From: Actimicrobium sp047621665
GTDB taxonomy: Bacteria; Pseudomonadota; Gammaproteobacteria; Burkholderiales; Burkholderiaceae_D
Direction: 5' to 3'
DNA length: 64,000 bases
Assembly (NCBI GenBank): GCA_047621665.1
Contig: JBLHMB010000001.1
Location: forward strand, 135,508-199,507
Below are positions 38,196 through 46,738 of the stretch, in pieces. The notes below the pieces were generated by a model. The model made no database searches. It was not told where the DNA came from and was given only the letters and a program-made list of their open reading frames with translations. The stretch's first letter is position 1; each line of letters begins with the position of its first letter. The position numbers and the translations under genes were made by a program.

Positions 38196-39362
38196 ATGAC
38201 CATTGCTTTCGAATTTACTACCGTGCCGTCGCTGATCGTCGAATTTGGTGCGGCCCGCAAGCTCGGCGAACTGCTGCGCAAGCGCTTTGCGGTGACACGC
38301 CTGTGTCTCGTCACCGACAGTTTTCTGCATCGCAGCGGCTTGCTCAACCCGACCTTAGCCAGCCTCGCTGCAGCAGGTTTCGAGGTGCAGGTGATCGACG
38401 ACGTCGTCGCTGATCCACCTGACCATATCGTGCTGGCAGCGGCGCAGCGTGCACGGGATGCGCGCGCCGAGCTGGTCGTCGGTCTCGGCGGTGGCTCGTC
38501 GATGGATGTGGCCAAGCTGATCGCGGTACTGGTCGCCTCGACCCAGCCGCTCGACACCATGTACGGCATCGGCAACGTCGCCGGTCCGCGCCTGCCGCTG
38601 GTGCAGGTGCCGACCACGGCCGGTACCGGCTCCGAAGTCACGGCCATCTCGATCGTCACGACCGGCGCCACCACCAAGAGCGGTGTCGTGTCGCCGCTGC
38701 TCATTGCCGACCTGGCCATCCTCGACGCCGAACTGACACTGGGCTTGCCGCCGGCCGCCACAGCCGCCACCGGCATTGACGCAATGGTGCATGCGATCGA
38801 GGCCTACACCAGTGCCCGCCTGAAAAATCCGCTGTCGGACATGCTGGCGCAAAAAGCCCTGACGCTGCTGTCGGCCCACATCGTCACCGCCTGCACCGAT
38901 GGCAGCAATCGCGCGGCACGCGAAGCGATGCTGCTGGGTGCGACGCTCGCCGGGCAAGCGTTCTCGAACGCGCCGGTCGCGGCCGTGCATGCCCTGGCGT
39001 ACCCGTTGGGCGGGCATTTTCATGTGCCGCATGGCTTGTCGAATGCATTGGTGTTGCCGCATGTGCTGCGCTTTAATGCACCGGCTGCCGCGCATCTGTA
39101 TGCCGATATCGCTGACTGGATTGTCACTGAACCGATGCCGGCCGGTGCCGGTGATGCGACCAAAACTGCGGCGCTGATCGATCATCTGGACCGCCTTGCC
39201 GTGGCCACCAAAGTCACGCGCCGGTTGCGTGATGTCGGTGTCGCGCTGACAGATTTGCCGATGCTGGCCGCCGACGCGATGCAGCAGCAGCGGCTGTTGA
39301 CCAACAACCCGCGTGCAGTGACCGAGGCCGATGCGTTGGCGATTTATACCGCGGCGTATTAG
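38196..39362 (+). CDS. Iron-type (group III) alcohol dehydrogenase
   Basis: A 388-residue NAD(P)-dependent dehydrogenase of the iron-containing family. The coenzyme motif is LGGGSSMDVAK, with the nearby TTAGTGSEVT, and the metal ligands are seen in ATGIDAMVHAIEAY and VHALAYPLGGHFHVPHGLSNALVLPH. A CCAGGA sequence precedes the ATG. Members act on alcohols, lactaldehyde or hydroxy acids; the substrate is not predictable here. It overlaps the convergent hipA stop by three bases. Confidence 0.92.
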   Translation: MTIAFEFTTVPSLIVEFGAARKLGELLRKRFAVTRLCLVTDSFLHRSGLLNPTLASLAAAGFEVQVIDDVVADPPDHIVLAAAQRARDARAELVVGLGGGSSMDVAKLIAVLVASTQPLDTMYGIGNVAGPRLPLVQVPTTAGTGSEVTAISIVTTGATTKSGVVSPLLIADLAILDAELTLGLPPAATAATGIDAMVHAIEAYTSARLKNPLSDMLAQKALTLLSAHIVTACTDGSNRAAREAMLLGATLAGQAFSNAPVAAVHALAYPLGGHFHVPHGLSNALVLPHVLRFNAPAAAHLYADIADWIVTEPMPAGAGDATKTAALIDHLDRLAVATKVTRRLRDVGVALTDLPMLAADAMQQQRLLTNNPRAVTEADALAIYTAAY

Positions 39363-40636
39363 GCGTCGATGACATTACTCATCATGAGGATTTCGCTGCG
39401 CGGCAGGTCGAGTGTCAATGCGGCTTCTTTCCATTGGAGCACGCTGGCCCGGACCTGGCTTTCGATCTCCTGTGACGCTTTGAGCGTCAGTCGATATAGT
39501 TCGGCGGTCTGGCGTACTGCCGCCAGACTGGGCGAGGCGACGCTTCCATCGAACGTCAGGGCGTGCTCGGCCTTGGTGGGATTCGGGTTCATGTCAAAGG
39601 CCGGTGCCAGATTCCAGCCGGTGGAAGTGCGGAGGAATCCGTGGTTGCGTAAATGATCGTCGCGGTTGCCGGTCATGATATTGAAAATCACGCGCCGGTA
39701 TAGCTGTGCCAGACCGACGTCGATGTGATTACGGGCACCCTCGTCCGACAGAAATTCGGCGATATCGAGATAGCTGGCGGGAGTGTGCTGACCATCTTGG
39801 CGCTCAAGCAGCGTCAGCGCCGAAACGAACAGCCGGCGGCTATTGTCGAGGCGATCAAAGCGCGCAACACAGAAAGTCCGGTAGGTACCTGAAAAAGCAG
39901 CCAGTCGTGACGGTGGCACCCAGATGCCGGCCTTTTTCGCCAGTCCATGCAACAGGTATTCCCAGGCGCCGACATCAATCCGGTCTTCCCGTGATGGGAA
40001 TTTTGCGAACCAGAGCGTGCCATCCGTATCGGTGAAACTCGCTTTTGGCCGTGCACCACCGAGCGACGAGCCTGGCGCAATCAGCATGGACAACCACTGC
40101 AGGTACTCGGGCAGTGTTTCGGCTCCCGGCTCTTCCAGCTTCGCGCTGATGGCCGAAAGTGCTTGCAGAGTTGTTACTGGCGGTGCCGGATTGTCATGCG
40201 ATGCGAGGTATGGTCCTGCGTCCGACACCTTGAAACGCAGCGCTCCCATGCGCGCTTTGTCATGCACGCCGAGCAGGAAGTCGATCTCATGCAAGGTCCG
40301 CATCGGACGTTGTTGGCGATCGGCGTCGGCCGCTTCCCTGCGTTCCATGAGCATGCGGCCCCAGCGGTCCGGTGCCGAGTCCAGGAAAATGCCGAAGCTG
40401 CCGGTGCCCCCCGTTGGATACTGGCTACCCTTGTACAAGTCCAGGCGCGGGTCCAGCATGAAGCGTGACGGATGCGAGAGCCAGTTGCTGCCGTACTCGA
40501 ATACCGCAGGCATCGCCGTCACAGACGCGTCCCGGTATAGCGTACCAACCTGCTGCGTCACACCGAGTTCCGCTGCATCGAGATGGACCTGGAAAGCGTC
40601 ACGCGCACCGCCTTTTCCGCTAGCTGGATGCGCCAT
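39359..40636 (-). CDS. hipA: HipA-like Ser/Thr kinase toxin
   Basis: A 425-residue HipA-family kinase, the toxin of a type II toxin-antitoxin module; E. coli HipA phosphorylates glutamyl-tRNA synthetase and induces persistence. Seen in order: the N-terminal coupling domain (FGIFLDSAPDRWG), the SSLGGARPKASF loop, the ATP-lysine region LWFAKFPSREDR, the catalytic aspartate in MTGNRDDHLRNHGF, and the metal-binding aspartate in APAFDMNP. I chose MAHPASGKGG, preceded by a G-rich ribosome-binding stretch and overlapping hipB by 17 bases; an ATG 21 bases upstream is the alternative. The target is unknown. Confidence 0.88.
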   Translation of the reverse strand: MAHPASGKGGARDAFQVHLDAAELGVTQQVGTLYRDASVTAMPAVFEYGSNWLSHPSRFMLDPRLDLYKGSQYPTGGTGSFGIFLDSAPDRWGRMLMERREAADADRQQRPMRTLHEIDFLLGVHDKARMGALRFKVSDAGPYLASHDNPAPPVTTLQALSAISAKLEEPGAETLPEYLQWLSMLIAPGSSLGGARPKASFTDTDGTLWFAKFPSREDRIDVGAWEYLLHGLAKKAGIWVPPSRLAAFSGTYRTFCVARFDRLDNSRRLFVSALTLLERQDGQHTPASYLDIAEFLSDEGARNHIDVGLAQLYRRVIFNIMTGNRDDHLRNHGFLRTSTGWNLAPAFDMNPNPTKAEHALTFDGSVASPSLAAVRQTAELYRLTLKASQEIESQVRASVLQWKEAALTLDLPRSEILMMSNVIDA

Positions 40637-40991
40637 CGCTGCCCCCGGAGGGATCATCAACCGGAGCCGTTGACGCTGCTTTGCGCACCCCCCGGAGTTT
40701 GCGTGTTGGCAGTTGCAAGTCTTGCAGCTTGCGTCCGAGCACATCATCGGCTGCCAGCGTGTCCAGGTCGTCATCGAGTCCCAGCACGCGCAGCGCGCGC
40801 ATGTAAGTACCGATGGCAATGGACCAGTCGCCTTTTTCCATCCGGTGCAAGGTATCGCGCGACACATTGATGCGTTCGCAGAACTGGATGGTTGAAATTT
40901 CGCGGCGCAAGCGCGCTGTCCGCAAGCGCTGGCCAAAGGCGCGCAACTTGCGGGCGACGGCAGGAAAAGGCAGGGAAGGAGAAGTCTTCAT
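40620..40991 (-). CDS. hipB: HipB-like antitoxin, XRE family regulator
   Basis: A 123-residue DNA-binding protein. A helix-turn-helix of the Cro/XRE type spans about residues 27-80 (IQFCERINVSRDTLHRMEKGDW). The C-terminal tail is polar and Gly/Ser-rich, and longer than that of E. coli HipB. I took the ATG (MKTSPSLPFP) over a TTG six codons upstream because the ATG lies right after a plausible promoter. It overlaps hipA, as expected for an antitoxin-toxin pair, and inverted repeats directly upstream suggest autoregulation. Confidence 0.85.
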   Translation of the reverse strand: MKTSPSLPFPAVARKLRAFGQRLRTARLRREISTIQFCERINVSRDTLHRMEKGDWSIAIGTYMRALRVLGLDDDLDTLAADDVLGRKLQDLQLPTRKLRGVRKAASTAPVDDPSGGSDGASS

Positions 40992-41039
40992 GTCCGATAG
41001 AGTAGACAAAGAAAGCTGTCTTGTCTAATCAATCGGACA
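40991..41039 (-). promoter_or_regulatory. Nested inverted repeats in the hipBA promoter (putative HipB operator)
   Basis: Outer arms TGTCCGAT (40991-40998) and ATCGGACA (41032-41039) enclose inner arms AGACAA (41004-41009) and TTGTCT (41021-41026). On the minus strand TAGACA and TACTCT are spaced by 17 bases and could be -35 and -10 boxes, leaving almost no leader before the hipB ATG. Confidence 0.5.
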
Positions 41040-41085
41040 TACTGATAGGGAATGACGTGATGCAGCGTGCTCGTCAGGCAGACTT

Positions 41086-41400
41086 CTAGCCGAAATGACA
41101 GACGTAATCGAGCGTCTCGATGGTCTCGATCTCGAAACTGGAGTTACCCGCCACGTTAAAACGCTGGCCGCCTTCGAAGCTCTGCCATTCACTCTGGCCA
41201 GCCAGCTTGATGCGGCATTTGCCGGCGTTGATTTCCATGATTTCCGGTGCGCCGGTGGTGAAGGTCAGCGTCGATGGAAAAATCACGCCCAGGGTTTTTT
41301 TGGTGCCGTCGGCAAACGTGATCGCGTGCGACACGCATTTGCCATCGAAGTACAGATTGGCTTTTTTGGTGACGGAGACGTTATCGAAATGGTCGGACAT
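41086..41400 (-). CDS. ppnP: Pyrimidine/purine nucleoside phosphorylase PpnP
   Basis: A 104-residue cupin-like protein of the PpnP (formerly DUF1255/UPF0345) family; the E. coli member phosphorolyses several purine and pyrimidine nucleosides. Seen: VTKKANLYFDGKCVSHA, the LGVIFPSTLTFTTGAPEIMEI strand pair and the C-terminal FEIETIETLDYVCHFG. The length is normal. It lies downstream of argG on the same strand beyond a terminator. Confidence 0.93.
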   Translation of the reverse strand: MSDHFDNVSVTKKANLYFDGKCVSHAITFADGTKKTLGVIFPSTLTFTTGAPEIMEINAGKCRIKLAGQSEWQSFEGGQRFNVAGNSSFEIETIETLDYVCHFG

Positions 41401-41432
41401 GATGGCGCTTTCAAAGTGCAGATGATGCAGAT

Positions 41433-41462
41433 AAAAAACAAGCGGCCCGCAGGCCGCTTGTT
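41433..41462 (-). terminator. Rho-independent terminator of argG
   Basis: AACAAGCGGCC pairs with GGCCGCTTGTT (11 base pairs, 4-base loop); on the minus strand it is followed by a T-run, 14 bases past the argG stop. Confidence 0.9.
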
Positions 41463-41475
41463 AGGACGGGCTTTT

Positions 41476-42708
41476 TTACGATCCGCGTTTTTCGCGGGCA
41501 ATCGCCGCGATGCGCATGCGCAAAGCGTTGAGCTTGATGAAACCACCGGCATCGGCCTGGTTGTAGGCACCATCATCTTCGTCGAAGGTCGAGATTTTCA
41601 TGTCGAACAGCGAGTCAGTTTTGGAGTCGCGCGCGACGACGATGACGTTGCCTTTGTAGAGCTTCAGGCGGACCCAGCCATTGACGCATTGCTGCGTATG
41701 GTCGATCAGCGTTTGCAGCGCGACGCGCTCGGGCGACCACCAGTAACCGTTGTAAATCATCGAGGCGTAACGCGGCATCAGGTCATCTTTCAGATGCGCG
41801 ACTTCGCGGTCCAGCGTGATTGATTCGATCGCACGGTGCGCGCGCAGCATGATGGTGCCGCCCGGGGTTTCGTAGCAGCCGCGTGACTTCATGCCGACGT
41901 AGCGGTTCTCGACCAGATCGAGACGGCCGATGCCATGTTTTCCGCCGACACGGTTGAGTTCGGTCAGCACCACCGCTGGCGTCATGCGCACGCCGTTCAG
42001 CGCAACGATGTCACCTTTTTCGTATTCGACGTCGAGGTATTCGGGCTGGTCCGGTGCCGCTTCCGGGCTGACGGTCCAGCGCCACATCGCTTCTTCGGCT
42101 TCGGCGCTCGGATTTTCGAGGTGACGGCCTTCAAAGCTGATGTGCAGCAGGTTGGCGTCCATCGAATACGGCGCGCCACCATTCTTGTGTTTCATGTCGA
42201 CGGCGATGCCGGCGTCTTCGGCATACTTCAGCAACTTCTCGCGTGACAGCAAATCCCATTCGCGCCATGGTGCGATGATCTTCACATTCGGCATCAGTGC
42301 ATACGCGCCGAGTTCGAAGCGGACCTGGTCATTGCCCTTGCCGGTAGCACCGTGCGAGATCGTGTCGGCGCCGCTTTCGCGGGCGATTTCGATCAGGCGC
42401 TTGGCGATCAGCGGACGGGCGATCGACGTGCCGAGCAGGTATTCGCCTTCGTAGACGGTATTGGCACGAAACATCGGAAAAACGAAGTCGCGCACGAATT
42501 CTTCGCGCACGTCATCGATGTGGATGTTTTCCGGCTTGATGCCGAACTTGAGTGCCTTCTGGCGCGCCGGTTCGAGTTCTTCGCCCTGACCGAGGTCGGC
42601 CGTGAAGGTGACGATTTCGCACTGGTAGTTATCTTGCAGCCATTTCAAAATGACCGAGGTGTCCAGACCACCGGAGTAGGCCAGGACGACTTTCTTGATA
42701 TCGCTCAT
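41476..42708 (-). CDS. argG: Argininosuccinate synthase
   Basis: Joins citrulline and aspartate with ATP in arginine synthesis. The 410-residue protein starts MSDIKKVVLAYSGGLDTSV, containing the ATP-pyrophosphatase P-loop (SGGLDTS), and has SHGATGKGNDQVRFE and GRLDLVENRYVGMKSRG. AAGGA lies 8 bases before this ATG; a start five codons earlier would swallow that site. It follows argF by 58 bases on the same strand, so ornithine to argininosuccinate is encoded as one unit. Confidence 0.97.
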   Translation of the reverse strand: MSDIKKVVLAYSGGLDTSVILKWLQDNYQCEIVTFTADLGQGEELEPARQKALKFGIKPENIHIDDVREEFVRDFVFPMFRANTVYEGEYLLGTSIARPLIAKRLIEIARESGADTISHGATGKGNDQVRFELGAYALMPNVKIIAPWREWDLLSREKLLKYAEDAGIAVDMKHKNGGAPYSMDANLLHISFEGRHLENPSAEAEEAMWRWTVSPEAAPDQPEYLDVEYEKGDIVALNGVRMTPAVVLTELNRVGGKHGIGRLDLVENRYVGMKSRGCYETPGGTIMLRAHRAIESITLDREVAHLKDDLMPRYASMIYNGYWWSPERVALQTLIDHTQQCVNGWVRLKLYKGNVIVVARDSKTDSLFDMKISTFDEDDGAYNQADAGGFIKLNALRMRIAAIAREKRGS

Positions 42709-42766
42709 TTTATGTTCCTTCAATCAATAATTATTCGATGTCGCACGTTACCTGCCCGGCAAGGAT

Positions 42767-43678
42767 TCAAACCCGTCCGAGCACCAGGTATTCGAGCAAG
42801 GCCTTTTGCACATGCAAGCGGTTTTCGGCCTCATCCCAGACCACCGATTGCGGGCCGTCGATGACGTCGGCGCTGACTTCTTCGCCGCGATGTGCGGGCA
42901 GGCAATGCATGAACAGCGCGTCAGGTTGTGCACGCTGCATCTTGGCTGCATCGACGATCCAGCCATCGAAGGCTTTCAAGCGTGCGTTATTCTCATCTTC
43001 GTAACCCATGCTGGTCCAGACATCGGTCGTCACCAGATGCGCGCCATCGCAGGCATCCGCCGGCTTGGCGAACAGCGTGTAGTGGGTGTTGTTGTCGTTG
43101 ACCAATGCAGGATCGATGTCGTAGCCGGCCGGGGTCGAGACATTGACATGAAAGCCAAATACCTCGGCCGCCTGCAACCACGAGTACAGCATGTTGTTGG
43201 CGTCGCCGATCCAGGCCACGGTCTTGCCGGCAATCGAGCCGCGCTGTTCGATGAACGTAAACACATCGGCCAGTACCTGGCATGGATGGTATTCATTGGT
43301 CAGGCCGTTGATGACCGGCACGCGCGAATTGGCCGCAAAGCGTTCGATGATGTCCTGGCCGAAAGTGCGCACCATGATCACATCGCACATGCGCGACATC
43401 ACTTGCGCCGCATCTTCGACCGGTTCGCCGCGACCGAGCTGGCTGTCACGCGTATTCAGATAAATCGCCGCGCCGCCGAGCTGATGCATGCCGGCTTCGA
43501 AGGACAGGCGGGTCCGTGTCGAATTTTTTTCAAAGACCATCACCAGCGTGCGGTCCAGCAGCGGATGGTACGGCTCGTATTTTTTGAACTTGTGCTTGAT
43601 GAAGCGGGTGCGCTCGATCAGGTATTCGAACTCGGAGAGAGTGAGGTCGGAAAACTGCAGGAAATGTTTGATAGTCAT
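42767..43678 (-). CDS. argF: Ornithine carbamoyltransferase
   Basis: Makes citrulline from ornithine and carbamoyl phosphate. The 303-residue protein has the carbamoyl-phosphate motif STRTRLSFE, the ornithine-binding segment DVWTSMG and the catalytic HCLPAHRGEEV. The gene starts the argF-argG unit. The leader between the putative promoter and the ATG contains a short hairpin. No arginine repressor box is evident. Confidence 0.96.
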   Translation of the reverse strand: MTIKHFLQFSDLTLSEFEYLIERTRFIKHKFKKYEPYHPLLDRTLVMVFEKNSTRTRLSFEAGMHQLGGAAIYLNTRDSQLGRGEPVEDAAQVMSRMCDVIMVRTFGQDIIERFAANSRVPVINGLTNEYHPCQVLADVFTFIEQRGSIAGKTVAWIGDANNMLYSWLQAAEVFGFHVNVSTPAGYDIDPALVNDNNTHYTLFAKPADACDGAHLVTTDVWTSMGYEDENNARLKAFDGWIVDAAKMQRAQPDALFMHCLPAHRGEEVSADVIDGPQSVVWDEAENRLHVQKALLEYLVLGRV

Positions 43679-43707
43679 AGTTGAAAACGACGAAGGAACG
43701 CTGCCGG

Positions 43708-43734
43708 TTACCGAAAATGGAATCGGTAATTATA
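43708..43734 (-). promoter_or_regulatory. Putative argF promoter -10 and leader hairpin
   Basis: On the minus strand a perfect TATAAT (43729-43734) lies about 50 bases before the argF ATG. Directly downstream, TTACCGA and TCGGTAA form a 7-base-pair inverted repeat with an 8-base loop (43708-43714 and 43723-43729). Confidence 0.45.
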
Positions 43735-43836
43735 AAGGATAGGGTGGGGGAAAAGCCGTTTCGATGGAGGCTGGGCGGTTGAGGCGGATTGTCGTTGGTG
43801 CCGGGTCTGTTGAAGGTGTGCGGATACAGGCGGTTT

Positions 43837-43990
43837 GGTCATGACGGAGCAGCAGAATCTGCAACCCCGGCACGGAAACTGGATGGCAAGCGCTCCGGAT
43901 CCGCAATCAGGGTCAGAGTAATTTTCGCGATGAAGCCTGCGAAAAAAAACTCTGACCCTGATTGCTAACGATGGGGGTTTGCGACTGCTG
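43837..43990. repeat. Interspersed repeat with long hairpin, copy 1
   Basis: About 150 bases that recur, diverged, at 63788-63941. It begins GGTCATGACGGAG, contains GGCAAGCGCTCCG, then a 17-base perfect inverted repeat (GCAATCAGGGTCAGAGT at 43903-43919 with its complement at 43949-43965) plus an inner TTTTCGC/GCGAAAA stem, and ends TTTGCGACTGCTG. It is non-coding and looks like a REP/MITE-type element. The GGGTCAGAGT arm is reminiscent of repeats mobilised by Y1 transposases, but no such gene is in the window. Confidence 0.8.
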
Positions 43991-44000
43991 AACAGGTCAA

Positions 44001-44072
44001 CATCAACATCAACATCAACATCAACATCAACATCAACATCAACATCAACATCAACATCAACATCAACATCAA
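44001..44072. repeat. Hexanucleotide tandem repeat (CATCAA)12
   Basis: Twelve perfect copies of CATCAA, preceded by GAACAGGTCAA. It sits in the gene-free gap between argF and rsgA (43740-44154). The same unit in the opposite orientation, also twelve copies, is found at 63493-63564 with the same flank. It can be read as a Val-Asp or Asn-Ile repeat, but no credible gene includes it. Confidence 0.95.
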
Positions 44073-44097
44073 CCCCGACGACTGCCGCGCGGTCGTC

Positions 44098-44126
44098 AGG
44101 TGCAATAACCGAAGGGCATTGCACCT
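44098..44126 (-). repeat. REP-like hairpin after rsgA (also possible terminator), copy 1
   Basis: AGGTGCAAT and ATTGCACCT form a perfect 9-base-pair stem around an 11-base centre, 29 bases past the rsgA stop. The 27-base core is identical to the complement of 48686-48712. No T-run follows, so termination is uncertain. Confidence 0.75.
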
Positions 44127-44154
44127 GATGTACTGCCTGCGGCAACTGATCGCC

Positions 44155-45060
44155 CTAATACAATTTCTGCGACGACTCATGCAGCAACTGTACATACAGC
44201 GCATGCCGGTAAGGCAGGATCTCGCCCGCCGCCAATGCCGCAAGCACCGTGCAGCTCGGCTCGCTCAGATGATGGCAATTGTAGTATTTGCATTTGCCCA
44301 GCAGCGGTTCGAATTCCGGAAACGCCCGCTCCAGCATTCCTTCTGACAGATGATACAAACCGAATTCCTGAAAGCCCGGTGAATCAATGATGGCAGTCGA
44401 CGTATCGCCGATGTTGTAGAGCCGGGTGAAGGTGGTCGTGTGCTTGCCGGTATCGAGCGCGGCCGAGATTTCGCGCACCGCGATGTCGGCGTCCGGCACC
44501 AGCAGGTTGATCAGCGACGATTTGCCCATGCCGGACTGGCCGATCAGAATCGTCGACTGCCCTTGCAGCAGCGGTGCCAGCGTGGCGACCGCGGCGTCCG
44601 GTGCGGCGCGTGCCGAGACCTCATGCACCGGATAACCGAGCCGCGCATATTGCGCCAGCCGGGTGCGGGTTTTTGGCAGCGATTCCGTGACGTCAATTTT
44701 GTTGAGGATCAGGTGGGCCTGAATGCCCGCCGCTTCGGCAGCGACCAGCGAACGCGACACCAGATCATCCGAGAAGCCCGGCTCGGTGGCGACCACGATG
44801 AACAGTTGCGTGACATTGGCTGCCAGCAGCTTGGACTTGTACTGGTCCGAACGGTACAGCAGCGAGGACCGTTCGGTGATCGATTCGATCACGCCCTGGT
44901 TGGGCGAGGTCAGTGCCACGCGCACGATATCGCCAACGGCGACATCGCTTTTCTTGCCGCGGGTGACACATTGCAGCCTGAGTCCGTCGGCATGCGCCAG
45001 ATAATGGCGGCCATGGGCCGCAATAATGGTGGCATCAATCAGTTCAGGCAGCTTGGCCAT
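44155..45060 (-). CDS. rsgA: Ribosome small-subunit-dependent GTPase RsgA
   Basis: Circularly permuted GTPase that checks maturation of the 30S subunit. The 301 residues show an N-terminal OB fold, then G motifs in permuted order: LNKID (G4), GQSGMGKSSL (G1, P-loop), and DSPGFQEF (G3), ending in a zinc-binding domain with CKYYNCHH and C further on (SEPSCTV). It begins 3 bases after the pterin dehydratase stop. The rsgA/orn neighbourhood is common in proteobacteria. Confidence 0.96.
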   Translation of the reverse strand: MAKLPELIDATIIAAHGRHYLAHADGLRLQCVTRGKKSDVAVGDIVRVALTSPNQGVIESITERSSLLYRSDQYKSKLLAANVTQLFIVVATEPGFSDDLVSRSLVAAEAAGIQAHLILNKIDVTESLPKTRTRLAQYARLGYPVHEVSARAAPDAAVATLAPLLQGQSTILIGQSGMGKSSLINLLVPDADIAVREISAALDTGKHTTTFTRLYNIGDTSTAIIDSPGFQEFGLYHLSEGMLERAFPEFEPLLGKCKYYNCHHLSEPSCTVLAALAAGEILPYRHALYVQLLHESSQKLY

Positions 45061-45063
45061 CGG

Positions 45064-45411
45064 TCAGGAAAAAGACTGCTGGAAGATCGCATCAATCTTG
45101 GCAGCACAAACGAAGTCGTTGATCGAGAGTCCGCCGCGGCCATCATCGACCGAGTGGGTATCGAATTTGACGATACAGCGGTTGTAGGTCACGACCAGTT
45201 CCGGATGGTGGTTTTCTGCATGGATCACATAGGCGATGGCATTGATGAAGGACAGCGTGTCGTAGTAATTCTTGCAGTCGAAAGCGCGTACGACCTTGCC
45301 TTCGACGAGGTGCCAGTTGTCGAGCAGGGCGAGCAGGGGAGTGACTTCAGCGGCAGACAGGGCCGTTACGTCAGCCACGCATTTTTTTTCGAGCAGATCA
45401 GTTAGCGTCAT
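45064..45411 (-). CDS. phhB: 4a-hydroxytetrahydrobiopterin dehydratase
   Basis: Pterin-4a-carbinolamine dehydratase, which recycles the pterin cofactor of aromatic amino acid hydroxylases. The 115-residue protein shows the family signature ENHHPELVVTYNRC with the active-site histidines, and a C-terminal LSINDFVCAAKID. It sits between a Ste24-like protease gene (5 bases) and rsgA (3 bases) in a tight operon. No phenylalanine hydroxylase is in the window, so its physiological partner is elsewhere or its role differs. Confidence 0.9.
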   Translation of the reverse strand: MTLTDLLEKKCVADVTALSAAEVTPLLALLDNWHLVEGKVVRAFDCKNYYDTLSFINAIAYVIHAENHHPELVVTYNRCIVKFDTHSVDDGRGGLSINDFVCAAKIDAIFQQSFS

Positions 45412-45416
45412 GGAAT

Positions 45417-46682
45417 TTACCTTGTTGGAGCGGCCAGCAGCTTGTTGATGCGCATGGTGGCCGAGGGATGGGAGTCATAAAAGGCGGAATGCAGCGGGTC
45501 CGGAGTCAGCGTCGAGGCATTGTCTTCATACAGTTTGACCAGCGCCGAGACCAGATCACGGGCGTCGGCATGGGTAGCGGCAAACGCGTCGGCTTCGAAC
45601 TCGTGCTTGCGTGAACTGATCGAAGTCAGCGGTCCGAACACGAAGGTGAACACCGGCAGCACCAGCATGAACAGGATCAGCGCCATCGCATCGTTACTCA
45701 TGAACAGGCTCGGTTCGACGCCCAGTCCGTTGTAGAACCAGACCTGATTTTTCAGATAGCCGAGCAGCGCCAGAAAGCCCAGCGATAGCGCGAACATCAT
45801 CGCGATGCGCTTGACGATGTGCTTGAGCTTGAAGTGGCCCAGTTCATGAGCCAGCACCGCTTCGATTTCAGGTGGCGCCAGACGCGACAGTAGGGTATCG
45901 AAAAAGACAATGCGTTTGGCGGCACCAAAGCCCGAAAAATACGCATTTCCATGGGCACTGCGCTTGGAGCCATCCATCACGAACAAGCCTTGCGAGGCAA
46001 AGCCGACGCGCTGCATCAAGCCTTCGATGCGCGTCTTCAGGCTCTCGTCGGCCAGCGGCGTGAACTTGTTGAACAGCGGTGCAATGACGGTTGGAAACAG
46101 CACCAGCATCAGCAACTGAAAACCGCTCCAGACCAGCCAGGCATAGAGCCACCACAGCGCGCCGGATTGCTCCATCAGCGTCAGGATCACCCAGACCAGC
46201 GGCAAGCCGATGGCCGCACCGAGCAACAGGCCTTTGACCATGTCGGTAAAGAACAGCCCGGGTGTCATCTTGTTGAAGCCAAAACGCTGCTCGATGACAA
46301 ATTTTTTGTAGTAATCGAATGGCAGATCGATCAGTCCGCTAATGAGCACGAAGGCGCTCAGCAGCACAATCTGGTAGACCATGCCCGGACCGGTTGCCTG
46401 CACCACCAGCACGGACAATAATTGCAGTCCGCCCATCAGGGTGAAACAGACTAGCACCGAGCTACTGACGAGCAGCGTCAGCAGACCGAAGCGTGTCTTG
46501 GCGATCGTGTAGTCAGCCGCTTTCTGATGCGATGCCAGCGAAATACTGGCCGCGAACTGTTCCGGCACCGTGTTGCGGTGGGTGGCGATATGCCGGATCT
46601 GGCGGGTTGCGAGCCAGAAACGCAGTGCGACTGTAATCAGCAAAACACTGACAAACAAAATTGAAAACCCGAATGAGCCCAT
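45417..46682 (-). CDS. M48 family membrane metalloprotease, Ste24-like
   Basis: A 421-residue integral-membrane zinc protease. I used the start MGSFGFSILFV; a longer one adds 13 residues and overlaps the orn leader. Several transmembrane segments precede the zinc motif HELGH (in LAHELGHFKLKHI), with the third ligand in EFEADAFAATH. Unlike the gene at 1522, all canonical ligands are present. Related eukaryotic enzymes cleave prenylated proteins; bacterial members probably do membrane-protein quality control. Confidence 0.9.
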   Translation of the reverse strand: MGSFGFSILFVSVLLITVALRFWLATRQIRHIATHRNTVPEQFAASISLASHQKAADYTIAKTRFGLLTLLVSSSVLVCFTLMGGLQLLSVLVVQATGPGMVYQIVLLSAFVLISGLIDLPFDYYKKFVIEQRFGFNKMTPGLFFTDMVKGLLLGAAIGLPLVWVILTLMEQSGALWWLYAWLVWSGFQLLMLVLFPTVIAPLFNKFTPLADESLKTRIEGLMQRVGFASQGLFVMDGSKRSAHGNAYFSGFGAAKRIVFFDTLLSRLAPPEIEAVLAHELGHFKLKHIVKRIAMMFALSLGFLALLGYLKNQVWFYNGLGVEPSLFMSNDAMALILFMLVLPVFTFVFGPLTSISSRKHEFEADAFAATHADARDLVSALVKLYEDNASTLTPDPLHSAFYDSHPSATMRINKLLAAPTR

Positions 46683-46738
46683 GCTTTTCCTGTGAGAAAA
46701 TGACCCGCTGAAAAATGCCAACGCGAAGGGAATCGATT

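Noticed and set aside
44001..44072. CRISPR array
   Set aside because: The repeat unit is six bases with no spacers, and no cas genes are present.
43708..44145. Long minus-strand frame with Val-Asp repeats through the hexamer array
   Set aside because: Its length comes only from a six-base repeat that keeps every frame open. It has no ribosome-binding site and crosses known non-coding repeats and the argF promoter region.
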